From contig JBNKDD010000201.1 of assembly GCA_050288085.1 (NCBI GenBank), forward strand, positions 1 through 10,226: DNA of 10,226 nucleotides, in the 5' to 3' direction. Every line of letters starts with the position of its first letter. The first letter of the stretch is position 1. Under the pieces are notes generated by a model that saw nothing but the letters and a program-made list of their open reading frames with translations, was not told where the DNA came from and did not search any database. This stretch comes from JBNKDD01 sp050288085. GTDB taxonomy: Bacteria > Chloroflexota > Anaerolineae > Aggregatilineales > UBA3940. Shown here piece after piece: positions 1 to 6,720 of this stretch. A program made the translations under genes and the position numbers.

Positions 1-20
1 TTGGGGTTTGCGTATATAGA

Positions 21-39
21 ATTGAAAAGAGTTTTCAAT
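21..39. promoter_or_regulatory. Perfect inverted repeat upstream of the PspC gene, possible operator
   Basis: ATTGAAAA (21-28) and TTTTCAAT (32-39) are exact reverse complements around a GAG spacer, 24 bases before the ATG at 63. A TATATA/TATAGA stretch at 13-20 could be a -10 box whose -35 lies outside the window; the repeat would then sit at the transcript start, where a repressor or activator dimer could bind. TTGAAA (22-27) and TGTAAT (45-50) are also spaced 17 apart like a sigma-70 promoter, but that start would fall at about base 57 and leave the ribosome binding site untranscribed, so I prefer the operator reading. No regulator family is recognised. Confidence 0.35.
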
Positions 40-62
40 CTTACTGTAATAAGGGAAAGATC

Positions 63-290
63 ATGGAGAAAAAGCTTCAACGTTCACAGACAGATAAATG
101 GATCGCCGGGGTCTGCGGCGGCCTGGCCGAATACTATGGCATTGATGTGTTATTGGTGCGGCTGATCTTTTTCGTTCTGGCCTGGGTAGGATTCGGCGGC
201 GTGCTGATCTACCTGATCCTGTGGTTCTTCGTTATGCCTGAAGAAGGCTCGGCTGAGGTAAGCCCGGCTGAGGATACGCCACTCGAATAA
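63..290 (+). CDS. Small PspC-domain inner-membrane protein
   Basis: This 75-residue protein is almost entirely one PspC domain (about residues 6-60). Visible landmarks are the amphipathic start RSQTDKWIAGVCGGLAEYYG, the LVRLIFF segment, a single hydrophobic helix VGFGGVLIYLILWFFV (about 42-57), and the family's closing MPEE. The tail is a short acidic, Pro-rich stretch. PspC-domain proteins are membrane proteins; in enterobacteria PspC senses envelope stress with PspB and PspA, but stand-alone copies in other phyla mostly have no proven role. No pspA or pspF gene is nearby. AAGGGAAAG (51-59) serves as ribosome binding site for the ATG at 63. The gene is monocistronic, ending before a terminator. 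Domain call is firm; function is inferred. Confidence 0.9.
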   Translation: MEKKLQRSQTDKWIAGVCGGLAEYYGIDVLLVRLIFFVLAWVGFGGVLIYLILWFFVMPEEGSAEVSPAEDTPLE

Positions 291-316
291 CCGCGTCCGG
301 CTATGAATCAAGCCTG

Positions 317-346
317 CCCCGCCTGGAATCAAAAAGGCGGGGTTTT
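317..346 (+). terminator. Rho-independent terminator of the PspC gene
   Basis: CCCCGCCT (317-324) pairs perfectly with AGGCGGGG (335-342) around a 10-base A-rich loop, and TTTT follows at 343-346. It lies 26 bases after the stop codon at 290, the expected place for the end of this rightward transcript. Confidence 0.8.
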
Positions 347-353
347 GGTGTTT

Positions 354-391
354 GTACTGTGTGCCGGTGGAAATGATCCGGCACACAGTAC
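354..391. repeat. 14-bp perfect hairpin between convergent genes
   Basis: GTACTGTGTGCCGG (354-367) and CCGGCACACAGTAC (378-391) are exact reverse complements around a 10-base loop. The hairpin lies 20 bases beyond the stop codon of the leftward gene at 412. Neither strand has a T tract after it, so it is not a classical intrinsic terminator. It could protect the 3' end of the leftward mRNA, pause polymerase, block read-through between the converging genes, or be a copy of a dispersed palindromic repeat. Confidence 0.6.
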
Positions 392-411
392 CTGGCCTGA
401 ATATCGACCGG

Positions 412-732
412 CTATTGGCTTTCAAACTTTTCAATAATAGCTTTGGCTTTCTTTTTGTCTTCCTCGCTGGCGTCCTCAGAATCGACATCGGACAGGGCTT
501 TTAGATAATCATCCATGGTGACCTCATCGGAATCACCATCCTTTTTATCTTTGTCGCCGTCCTTCTTATCATCCTTCGTCAGCGCTTTTTTCATTTTGAT
601 CGCAGCGGCGACTTGTTTCTTCTCTTCGTCTTCAAGTGCGCCATGCTCTTTGATGATCTTCTTGGCTTCTTCGTCGGGTATTTCACCCTTATCTTCAAGG
701 AGTTTCATCAACTCATCATAGGTTTTGCTCAT
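412..732 (-). CDS. Hypothetical highly charged Lys/Asp/Glu-rich small protein
   Basis: I do not recognise this 106-residue protein. It has no signal peptide, membrane segment or cysteine and should be a soluble cytoplasmic protein. Residues 1-52 (MSKTYDELMKLLEDKGEIPD onward) look like amphipathic helices. Residues 53-70 are a low-complexity linker with repeated KKDGD units. The C-terminal part (about 71-106) is again helical and charged. The middle is probably disordered. TCCTCT at 743-748 (AGAGGA on the coding strand) is a good ribosome binding site about 10 bases before the ATG at 732, and a sigma-70-like promoter lies at 792-819, so I take it as real. It stands alone, converging with the PspC gene and diverging from the next pair. 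A stress or nucleic-acid-associated role is conceivable, but nothing here shows it. Confidence 0.75.
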   Translation of the reverse strand: MSKTYDELMKLLEDKGEIPDEEAKKIIKEHGALEDEEKKQVAAAIKMKKALTKDDKKDGDKDKKDGDSDEVTMDDYLKALSDVDSEDASEEDKKKAKAIIEKFESQ

Positions 733-791
733 ATTGCTGCATTCCTCTGATTCAGCGTATCGTGTTACGGGGCAATGTCTAACTCGTCTCT

Positions 792-819
792 ATTCTACTC
801 ATAGTCGCGCCCAGGACAA
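792..819 (-). promoter_or_regulatory. Candidate sigma-70-type promoter for the charged small protein
   Basis: Read leftward, TTGTCC (814-819) and TAGAAT (792-797) match the -35 box at 4 of 6 and the -10 box at 5 of 6 positions, with 16 bases between them. The predicted start near 785 gives a leader of about 50 bases containing the AGAGGA ribosome binding site. It is based on consensus alone. Confidence 0.4.
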
Positions 820-870
820 AATACTGGAACAACCAGCCATCTATGACTCCCCGTACCGGCTGATCGGATA

Positions 871-876
871 TATACT
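871..876 (+). promoter_or_regulatory. Possible -10 box for the STAS-like/SDR gene pair
   Basis: TATACT matches the -10 consensus at 5 of 6 positions and lies in an AT-rich patch between divergent genes. No convincing -35 box is found 16-18 bases upstream. If used, transcription starts near 883, which supports the downstream ATG at 925 as the translation start rather than the one at 886. Confidence 0.3.
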
Positions 877-924
877 TTAACCTGGATGGGACACTCAACT
901 TCAATCACCTATGGGGGAACAAAA

Positions 925-1323
925 ATGCCATATATAGTCGATTGGATCGATAGGGATTTGCACATCTACGATTCCTCGATCAAAGACCCTTTCCCGCCGG
1001 AAGAGGTCGATGCTTACTTCGATGCCTGGTTTGAACTGGTAGAGAATGGGCCTTCTCCACTTTTCGCCCTGTTCGACATCAGCCAATGGGGACAAGATTC
1101 GATGCCCAGCCTGAGCGATAACCGGTTTATCCGGATGCGCCAGTACCGCGACAAGATCCAGGTGATCGCCGTCGTATCGACCAACCGGCTGGCAACGCTC
1201 ATGGCAAAAACCGGCATGGCGATGTTGGGTCACCGTAAATGGATGGTCTTCTTCCAGACGAAGGAAGAGGCTCTCGCCTTTTTGCGGAAGCGGGCCACCG
1301 ATCACTTTGCAAAGGCTGAATAA
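925..1323 (+). CDS. SpoIIAA/STAS-like small protein of unknown function
   Basis: This 132-residue soluble protein starts MPYIVDWIDRDLHIYDSSIK. It has an alternating strand/helix pattern: strand DRDLHIYD, helix EEVDAYFDAWFELVE, strand PLFALFDISQW, a helical RFIRMRQY segment, strand IQVIAVV, and a late MVFFQTKEEALAFLRK that resembles the closing strand and helix of SpoIIAA-like (STAS/SEC14-fold) proteins. It lacks the SSG phospho-acceptor loop of true anti-sigma-factor antagonists, so any such role is doubtful. GGGGGA at 914-919 lies just upstream of the ATG at 925; an in-frame ATG at 886 would add 13 residues but has no comparable site. The next gene begins 29 bases downstream in the same direction, so the two are probably cotranscribed. 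Gene certain, family tentative. Confidence 0.75.
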   Translation: MPYIVDWIDRDLHIYDSSIKDPFPPEEVDAYFDAWFELVENGPSPLFALFDISQWGQDSMPSLSDNRFIRMRQYRDKIQVIAVVSTNRLATLMAKTGMAMLGHRKWMVFFQTKEEALAFLRKRATDHFAKAE

Positions 1324-1352
1324 AAATAAAACGGAACGGAGCTGCCTTCATC

Positions 1353-2279
1353 ATGACAATTCTTCTAACCGGTGTGACCGGTTTCCTGGGTCAGCATATT
1401 CTCCCACTGCTGGACGGGCGGGCGGTACGCTTTCTGGTACACCCCGACGAGCCATTTGACGCGAAAGGCGCGGAAGTTGTCCGGGTTGACCTGAGCGCGC
1501 CGGGCGATCTATCCCCGGCACTGACCGGCATTCAGGCGGTGATTCACCTGGCCGGATTGGTCGGCGGCGGGGTGGGTGATCCGGACGACTTCATGCAGAT
1601 CAACGCCCAGGGGACAACCGCCCTGGCACAGGCCGCCCGTGAGGCCGGAGTTGAACAGTTCATTTACAGCAGCAGTATTACCATTTATGGATTGGTAGCC
1701 GGGGCACTCGAAGACGATCCGCTGGAGCCGACCCCCGGCTATCCGCAGAGCAAGATCGAAGCCGAAAACGCCCTGCGTGAGTTCCTGCCTGACCGGTCAA
1801 CTATCCTGCGTTTTCCGCTGGTGATCGGGGCGGGCGATACCGGGTTCATGCTCCCGGCGGTCAAGGGTTATCATGAGGCGAACCGGGTGGTGATCATCGG
1901 ATCAGGGCAGCAGCCCTGGTCGGTGATCAGTGCGCACGACGCGGCGCGGGCGCTGGTCTTTGCCCTCGATCACCCGGAGACACGCGGGCAGACATACAAT
2001 GTCAATGGGGCGACTATCACCAACGGGGTGCTGCTCGAAGCGATTGGTGAGGATGCCGGGTGCGAGAAAGTCTCTCGCCTGCCCTATGCGCTGGCGGTCG
2101 GGGTGGCGACACTGGGCGAATTAACCGGAAATGGGGTGCTCTCCCGCGATCAGGCCCGCGCGTTGAGTTCGCCGCTGTCCTTTGATGCCTCCCGGTTCGA
2201 GGCACTGGGTTTTCAGCCGGAAGTCAATTGGCGCGATGCCCTGCGTGATGGGGTACAGTGGGCACTCGCACGGGGATGA
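1353..2279 (+). CDS. NAD-dependent epimerase/dehydratase (extended SDR family)
   Basis: This 308-residue protein is a typical extended short-chain dehydrogenase/reductase. The dinucleotide-binding Rossmann motif is GVTGFLG (residues 7-13), an Asp lies near the end of the second strand region (VRVDLS, about 43-48), IHLAG (64-68) is the usual cofactor loop, SSSITIYG (106-113) holds the active-site Ser/Thr region, and YPQSK (130-134) supplies the catalytic Tyr and Lys. VISAHDAARAL followed by GQTYNVNG is the standard C-terminal substrate-domain signature. Such enzymes oxidise, epimerise or dehydrate nucleotide sugars, or reduce 3-beta-hydroxysteroid or flavonol-like substrates; sequence alone does not settle the substrate. 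It is cytoplasmic and needs NAD(P). GGAG at 1338-1341 precedes the ATG by 11 bases. It is probably the second gene of an operon with the STAS-like gene. Confidence 0.93.
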   Translation: MTILLTGVTGFLGQHILPLLDGRAVRFLVHPDEPFDAKGAEVVRVDLSAPGDLSPALTGIQAVIHLAGLVGGGVGDPDDFMQINAQGTTALAQAAREAGVEQFIYSSSITIYGLVAGALEDDPLEPTPGYPQSKIEAENALREFLPDRSTILRFPLVIGAGDTGFMLPAVKGYHEANRVVIIGSGQQPWSVISAHDAARALVFALDHPETRGQTYNVNGATITNGVLLEAIGEDAGCEKVSRLPYALAVGVATLGELTGNGVLSRDQARALSSPLSFDASRFEALGFQPEVNWRDALRDGVQWALARG

Positions 2280-2286
2280 GTTCTAT

Positions 2287-2322
2287 CAGGAAAATATAGG
2301 GACACGGCATTCTGTGTCCCTA
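2287..2322 (-). terminator. Hairpin with T-rich tail ending the small histidine kinase gene
   Basis: TAGGGACACGG (2297-2307) pairs with CTGTGTCCCTA (2312-2322) as an 11-bp stem with one G-T pair and a CATT loop. Read leftward, the stem begins 5 bases after the kinase stop codon and is followed by TATTTTCC (2289-2296), so it fits an intrinsic terminator for that gene. It also lies 17 bases beyond the stop of the rightward SDR gene and could slow that transcript too. TAGGGACAC palindromes of this kind also look like dispersed intergenic repeats, so it may be both. Confidence 0.6.
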
Positions 2323-2327
2323 CCAAA

Positions 2328-3329
2328 CTATTCGAGTACGTCGGTTTCATCGATCAGGGGAAGCTCAAAGTAGAACATGCTCCCTTCCCCAACGGCACTT
2401 TTTACCCCGACTTTCCCCCCTAAACGCTCGACAATCCGCCGGACAATCGACAATCCCAGGCCATGCCCAGGCCGCTTATCGGTTGCCTTCTGGCTGTAGC
2501 GCGTAAACAGATCACCCAGGTGTTCAGGCGCAATGCCGGGACCGTTATCCAACACCCAAAAGCGGGCCAGCCCGTTACGCGGTGCATCGACGCCCAGCAC
2601 CAGGCTGGGAGGCTTCCCCCCATACTTGATGCCGTTGCTGATGTAATTGCTCCAGACCGATTTCACCCAGGGGCCATATCCCCTCACCGTCGGCCAGGAA
2701 TCCGCAACCTTGATCTTCACGCCCCGATCCCGGATCAGGGTGCGCTGGCGCTCCAGCGCCGATTCGACCAGTTCGGCCATATCGAGGGGTTTAAGCTCCA
2801 CCGACTCTTCTTCTGCGCTGGTCAGCAGCAGCATGGCATCGATGATCTCAAAAGCATTGAACCCGTTCCTGACAATCACATCCAACTGCTCGTGGATAAT
2901 CTCCGGCTCCAATTCCGAATAATAGGCCAGCAGCAGTTGACCGGCATTGATCACCCCTGTCAGCTGGTTGTTTAAATCGTGGGCAACCGTGTGGGCGAAA
3001 GCATCGAGTTCAGCATTACGCGCCTGCAACAAGATATTAGTTTCGGCGATGTCCTGATTCAAAGCTTTGAGTTTTTCCTGCTGCAATTCGACAATAGCTC
3101 TGTACCGTAAGCCTGCCTTTCCGGTCAGGTAGGAGATCGGCAGCGAACAGGCAATGGCGATCAATATCGACCGAAAATGGATCTTGTGGTAGATCGGCGT
3201 TGTCAGGATGATGGTCACGACGACTGCGCCCAGGACGGCTGCCGTGACAATTTTCCACACGGAGTCCATTTTTAACCAGGATGGCGGAGGAGGCTTATTC
3301 GCCTTCCTATCTAAGCTATCTTTAGGCAT
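2328..3329 (-). CDS. Membrane-bound sensor histidine kinase (two TM helices, HisKA-HATPase)
   Basis: This 333-residue kinase should autophosphorylate on His and pass phosphate to a response regulator not found in the window. Two hydrophobic helices lie at about 24-44 and 53-69 with almost no periplasmic loop. A coiled-coil linker (about 75-110) follows, then the HisKA helix FAHTVAHDLNNQL with the likely phospho-acceptor His117. The ATPase domain has the N box WSNYISNGIKYG (226-237), G1 box DNGPGIA (261-267) and G2 box GHGLGLS (288-294). With no sizeable extracytoplasmic or PAS domain, it may sense a membrane-associated or internal signal. CTTCCCCC at 3338-3345 (GGGGGAAG on the coding strand) fixes the ATG at 3329. 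It lies 154 bases after the large kinase gene in the same direction; I saw no terminator between them, so read-through is possible. Confidence 0.93.
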   Translation of the reverse strand: MPKDSLDRKANKPPPPSWLKMDSVWKIVTAAVLGAVVVTIILTTPIYHKIHFRSILIAIACSLPISYLTGKAGLRYRAIVELQQEKLKALNQDIAETNILLQARNAELDAFAHTVAHDLNNQLTGVINAGQLLLAYYSELEPEIIHEQLDVIVRNGFNAFEIIDAMLLLTSAEEESVELKPLDMAELVESALERQRTLIRDRGVKIKVADSWPTVRGYGPWVKSVWSNYISNGIKYGGKPPSLVLGVDAPRNGLARFWVLDNGPGIAPEHLGDLFTRYSQKATDKRPGHGLGLSIVRRIVERLGGKVGVKSAVGEGSMFYFELPLIDETDVLE

Positions 3330-3483
3330 ATATTATGCTTCCCCCATTCCTTTCGTTCGTGTCCTTGCGGGCAAAGCGTACTATATCTATATCACAAAAT
3401 CTTGATTTCTGCTGAGTACCGATAATATTAACAAAGCAGTAACAACGATAGTGTGACAAATTCAGACAGCACACCGGCCCAAC

Positions 3484-6303
3484 TTAGACTAGAACGTTCT
3501 CGTTGGTGATGACCGGCAGCAGCACCTTGAACCGGCTGCCAACGCCCGGCACACTCTCTACATCGATACGCCCATGATGCCGCTCGACGATTTCTTTGGC
3601 GATCACCAGACCCAGGCCGGAACCGGGTGTACTGGTTTCCAACGTTACCCGCCCCCGGAAAAACCGCTCAAACAATCGTACACGTTCGTCAAGCGGGATA
3701 CCGGGGCCGTTATCCTCCACCATAAAAAACACCCACGGTTTATCACCCACTTGATGCCGGTCAATACTAATCGTTACTTTACCACCCGGCGGGGTATAGT
3801 TAAAAGCGTTATCCAGCAGAATACCCAATACACGCTCAAGGAGCAGTGGGTCAACCTGAAGGCAGGATAGCCCCTCACAAGATCGAAAAGATAATTCCAG
3901 CTCTCTTTGTTCGGCTAAAGCCTGGCGATCACCCACATATAAACGAACCAACTCATTCAGGTCAATGCAGATCGGCTTCGGTTCAATCTGCTCCAGGTCC
4001 AGGCGTGACAGGTAAAGCAGTTGATCAACAATATATTCCAACCGTCTGGTTTCGCGATCCAGTTGATCCATCAACCGGTCGCGTTCCTCTGGATGCGATT
4101 TCAATAAATGCAGGTGCAGCTTCGTGCTGGTCAGCGGAGTCCGTAGTTCATGTGAGATGCTGGTTACAAATTCATCTCGCTGATGGGCCACAGCCTTGAG
4201 ACGATCATGAGCTTCTTTCAGTTGAGCAGTTCGCTCCTCGACGTGCCGTTCCAACTGGGCGGTATGGCTCCGGGTTTCATCGAAAAGCCGGGCATTCTTG
4301 ATCGCGATAGCGGCCTGAGCCGCATATAAGCTGAGGAAATCGAGATCGGCCTGGGCAAATTGGTTGGGATGAGGGGATACTGCATTCAGCACACCCAGGA
4401 ATTCATCTCCCCACCGAATAGGGATACCCAGAACCGATCCCCAGTCCAGTCCCGCGTGAATGGCAGCACGGCCTTCCCAGGCCGCGTAGTTATCCACAAT
4501 CAGCGGTTTACCGGTTACCCAGACTTTACCTGATACCCCTTCACCGCGTTTTAATTCACTACCAAGCGGGGCCAGCCCTTCACCGATAGCAACCGTCCAG
4601 CGGAGCAGATCACTATCCGGCTGGAAGATGTAGATACCACCGCCCTGAACGTTCAACAGTTCCAGGGCATTTTTGACCAGCGCTTCCAGCAAGGCGTTTA
4701 GATTTAGCTCGGCGGTGATATCCAATGTGACCCGGCGGAGCGCTTCGAGCTGCTCAGTCCGTATGCGCAGATCCTCAGCCGCCCGCCTTCGTTCGGTGAT
4801 ATCGCGCATCGCCGTGACCCGAACCTGCCGCCCCTTGTACTCGATGGTCTTGCCGCGTACTTCAGCAGGAAAAGTCGAGCCGTCTTTGCGCCGGGCAGTG
4901 AGTTCATAGGGCTGCTCGTGGCCGGACAGTGCATTCCGCCTGACCATCTCCCGGTCTTCCGGGGCGATCCAATCGGCAACCTGTTTACCAATCGCTTCTT
5001 CCGATGTGTAGCCAAACATCTGCTCCGCCGCCAGGTTTTGATCCAGGCCAACGCCGTCCTCAGAAAGGAAAATAGCCTCAAACGCGGCCTCAGATAATCC
5101 GCGCAGCCGTTCCTCACTGGCTCGTAATGCCTGCTCGGCTTCCTTACGCTCGGTGATATCCAGATGTGTTCCGGCAGCGCGAAGAGGGGTTCCATCTGGG
5201 CCACGCTCGGTGACCTTGCCGCGTGCCAGAATCCACTTCCAATCGCCTGACTTGGTACGCAGCCGGTGCTCTGTTTCGTAAAGCGAGGTCTGCCCGTCCA
5301 GGTGTGCATTCAATATTTGCATCACATGGGGCAGATCGTCAGGATGAACCATTTCTTCCCAGGAACTAAACCGGGGCGGGATCTCCTCCAGGCTGTAACC
5401 GAGCATCTCCACCCAGAGCTTACTGAAGATCACCTCGGCGGTTTTTATATCCCAATCCCAGAGGCCCAGGTCGGCCCCGTGAAGCGCCAGGTCCAGCCGC
5501 TCTTCACTTTCACGCAGGGCACGCTCGGCGTGTATACGCTCGGTGATATCCTCGATCATGGCTAACCGGTAGAGCACCGCCCCCGTTTCATCCCGGATGA
5601 GAGTTACGGTGACATTAACCCAGATCGGGCTACCGGCTTTGGTGATATACTGCTTTTGACGCTGAAGACGTGGCAGTTCGGCAGCATCCAGCGAGCGTAA
5701 CAGTTCTAAATCTCTTTCCAGGTCATCCGGGTGAGTGATATCTGCGAAAGTGAACTTTTTTAGTTCATCTTCTGTATACCCGACCATCTCACATAACCGG
5801 GCATTGGCCCGGATGAACCGGCTATCAGATCCGAGGATAGCCATCCCCAACGGGCCATCCTCAAAAATCCGGCGAAAACGTTCTTCACTTTCTTTCAGTT
5901 CATCCCTGGCCTTTTGGTGTTCCAGCAGGTTAGTCTTTAGCCGGTTCTGATAATCCCTTAGCAGCCCGACAATAGTCCCGGAGAAGATAAAAACCAGGTG
6001 AGTTGCCCAGAAATAAGTGCCCGTAAAAGCTGCCAAACTGGGTTCACCGGCCAATAAATACAGCACCATATTCAGGGTAATGAACAAGACACCGGCAATC
6101 AGTCCAGGCCACAAACCACAGGTTCCGGCGATAGTCACAATCGGGATGATCGCCAGACCTACCACTGACCGGGCGACCAGTTCCGTCCGGTAGAGTGGAA
6201 TAAACGCCAGAATATAAAGCAGTGTTATCCCAGCAGAAACTGCCGTCCGGGTCGGGGAAGTACAAAAAATGGTTTTGAAGGTCTGCTTTACTGCCGCTCT
6301 CAT
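3484..6303 (-). CDS. Multi-sensor histidine kinase (4 TM, PAS x3, GAF, HisKA, HATPase)
   Basis: This 939-residue membrane kinase has, in order: four hydrophobic helices (about 26-38, 46-60, 63-86, 101-115), a helical linker, three PAS/PAC units (about 137-257, 263-386, 395-505) each closing with DITER, a GAF domain (about 520-672), a coiled coil (about 676-708), HisKA with SISHELRTPL (His718), and an ATPase domain with LLDNAFNYTPPG (N box, 829-840), EDNGPGIP (G1, 863-870), LFERFFRG (F box, 877-884) and GSGLGLV (G2, 894-900). All catalytic motifs are intact. It has no receiver or HPt domain, so it needs a separate response regulator. PAS and GAF domains usually sense redox state, light, gases or small ligands; no ligand residue is diagnostic here. 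It follows the two STAS genes after a 69-base gap and is probably in their operon. The ribosome binding site is weak (TGGAAA), which suggests low translation or dependence on the operon. Ligand and partner are unknown. Confidence 0.95.
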   Translation of the reverse strand: MRAAVKQTFKTIFCTSPTRTAVSAGITLLYILAFIPLYRTELVARSVVGLAIIPIVTIAGTCGLWPGLIAGVLFITLNMVLYLLAGEPSLAAFTGTYFWATHLVFIFSGTIVGLLRDYQNRLKTNLLEHQKARDELKESEERFRRIFEDGPLGMAILGSDSRFIRANARLCEMVGYTEDELKKFTFADITHPDDLERDLELLRSLDAAELPRLQRQKQYITKAGSPIWVNVTVTLIRDETGAVLYRLAMIEDITERIHAERALRESEERLDLALHGADLGLWDWDIKTAEVIFSKLWVEMLGYSLEEIPPRFSSWEEMVHPDDLPHVMQILNAHLDGQTSLYETEHRLRTKSGDWKWILARGKVTERGPDGTPLRAAGTHLDITERKEAEQALRASEERLRGLSEAAFEAIFLSEDGVGLDQNLAAEQMFGYTSEEAIGKQVADWIAPEDREMVRRNALSGHEQPYELTARRKDGSTFPAEVRGKTIEYKGRQVRVTAMRDITERRRAAEDLRIRTEQLEALRRVTLDITAELNLNALLEALVKNALELLNVQGGGIYIFQPDSDLLRWTVAIGEGLAPLGSELKRGEGVSGKVWVTGKPLIVDNYAAWEGRAAIHAGLDWGSVLGIPIRWGDEFLGVLNAVSPHPNQFAQADLDFLSLYAAQAAIAIKNARLFDETRSHTAQLERHVEERTAQLKEAHDRLKAVAHQRDEFVTSISHELRTPLTSTKLHLHLLKSHPEERDRLMDQLDRETRRLEYIVDQLLYLSRLDLEQIEPKPICIDLNELVRLYVGDRQALAEQRELELSFRSCEGLSCLQVDPLLLERVLGILLDNAFNYTPPGGKVTISIDRHQVGDKPWVFFMVEDNGPGIPLDERVRLFERFFRGRVTLETSTPGSGLGLVIAKEIVERHHGRIDVESVPGVGSRFKVLLPVITNENVLV

Positions 6304-6372
6304 GATAACATTTCCATCGTCCAGGAGAAGAGCGTCAACAAGAAGTCGAGCGAGGTAAGTGGAGGCAGAATC

Positions 6373-6720
6373 TTAGGTGAAAGCATCCTCTAGGGTGGGA
6401 TAGATCGGGAATATGGATGAAAAACCCGCGATCTCCAATACTTCAGCTACCTGGGGCTGTAATCCGGCTAATCCCAGGCTGCCCCCTCCCCCTTTAAGCG
6501 CCTTGGCCTGCCTGACCAGCATGGCAATCGCGCCGCTGCTTAAAAAAGGAACCTGGCTGAGATCAACGATCACTTTAGCCGACCGGTCATAAATGGCGAC
6601 TCCCAGAGTATTTTCGATCTCATGAGTGCCATGGCTGTCCAGTTCTCCGGTAAGTTGCACGACCAACAGCCCGGATTCATGGGTAAAGCTATACAGGCTC
6701 ACCTGGCTGTCACCGGTCAT
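6373..6720 (-). CDS. STAS-domain protein, anti-sigma factor antagonist-like (second of pair)
   Basis: This 115-residue protein is a single STAS domain. VVQLTGELDSHGTHEIE (20-36) is the conserved first strand and loop, KVIVDLSQVPFLSSGAIAML (49-68) contains the phospho-acceptor loop with Ser61-Ser62-Gly63, and the C-terminal EVLEIAGFSSIFPIYPTLED is the family's closing strand and helix. STAS antagonists such as SpoIIAA and RsbV bind an anti-sigma kinase when unphosphorylated and release sigma factor. Here the residue before SSG is Leu, where SpoIIAA has Asp. It begins in a 4-base ATGA overlap with the stop of the first STAS gene and has its own AAGGA (TCCTT, 6727-6731), so the two are translationally coupled. 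No RsbW-like kinase or PP2C phosphatase is adjacent; the large histidine kinase is the next gene. Confidence 0.9.
   Translation of the reverse strand: MTGDSQVSLYSFTHESGLLVVQLTGELDSHGTHEIENTLGVAIYDRSAKVIVDLSQVPFLSSGAIAMLVRQAKALKGGGGSLGLAGLQPQVAEVLEIAGFSSIFPIYPTLEDAFT

Noticed and set aside
45..50. TTGAAA...TGTAAT as promoter of the PspC gene
   Set aside because: Boxes and 17-base spacing are good, but transcription would begin at about base 57, after most of the ribosome binding site.
2463..2975. Open 170-codon frame on the + strand
   Set aside because: It is antisense to the ATPase and HisKA parts of the small histidine kinase, whose motifs are intact, and its translation has no family features.
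3491..3500. Palindrome AGAACGTTCT as a LexA-like or regulator site
   Set aside because: It lies inside the last codons of the large kinase gene and is short; no promoter is near it.
4704..5309. Open 201-codon frame on the - strand in another register
   Set aside because: It overlaps the PAS/GAF kinase in a shifted frame and shows no domain; the kinase frame is intact throughout, so there is no frameshift or programmed slippage to explain.
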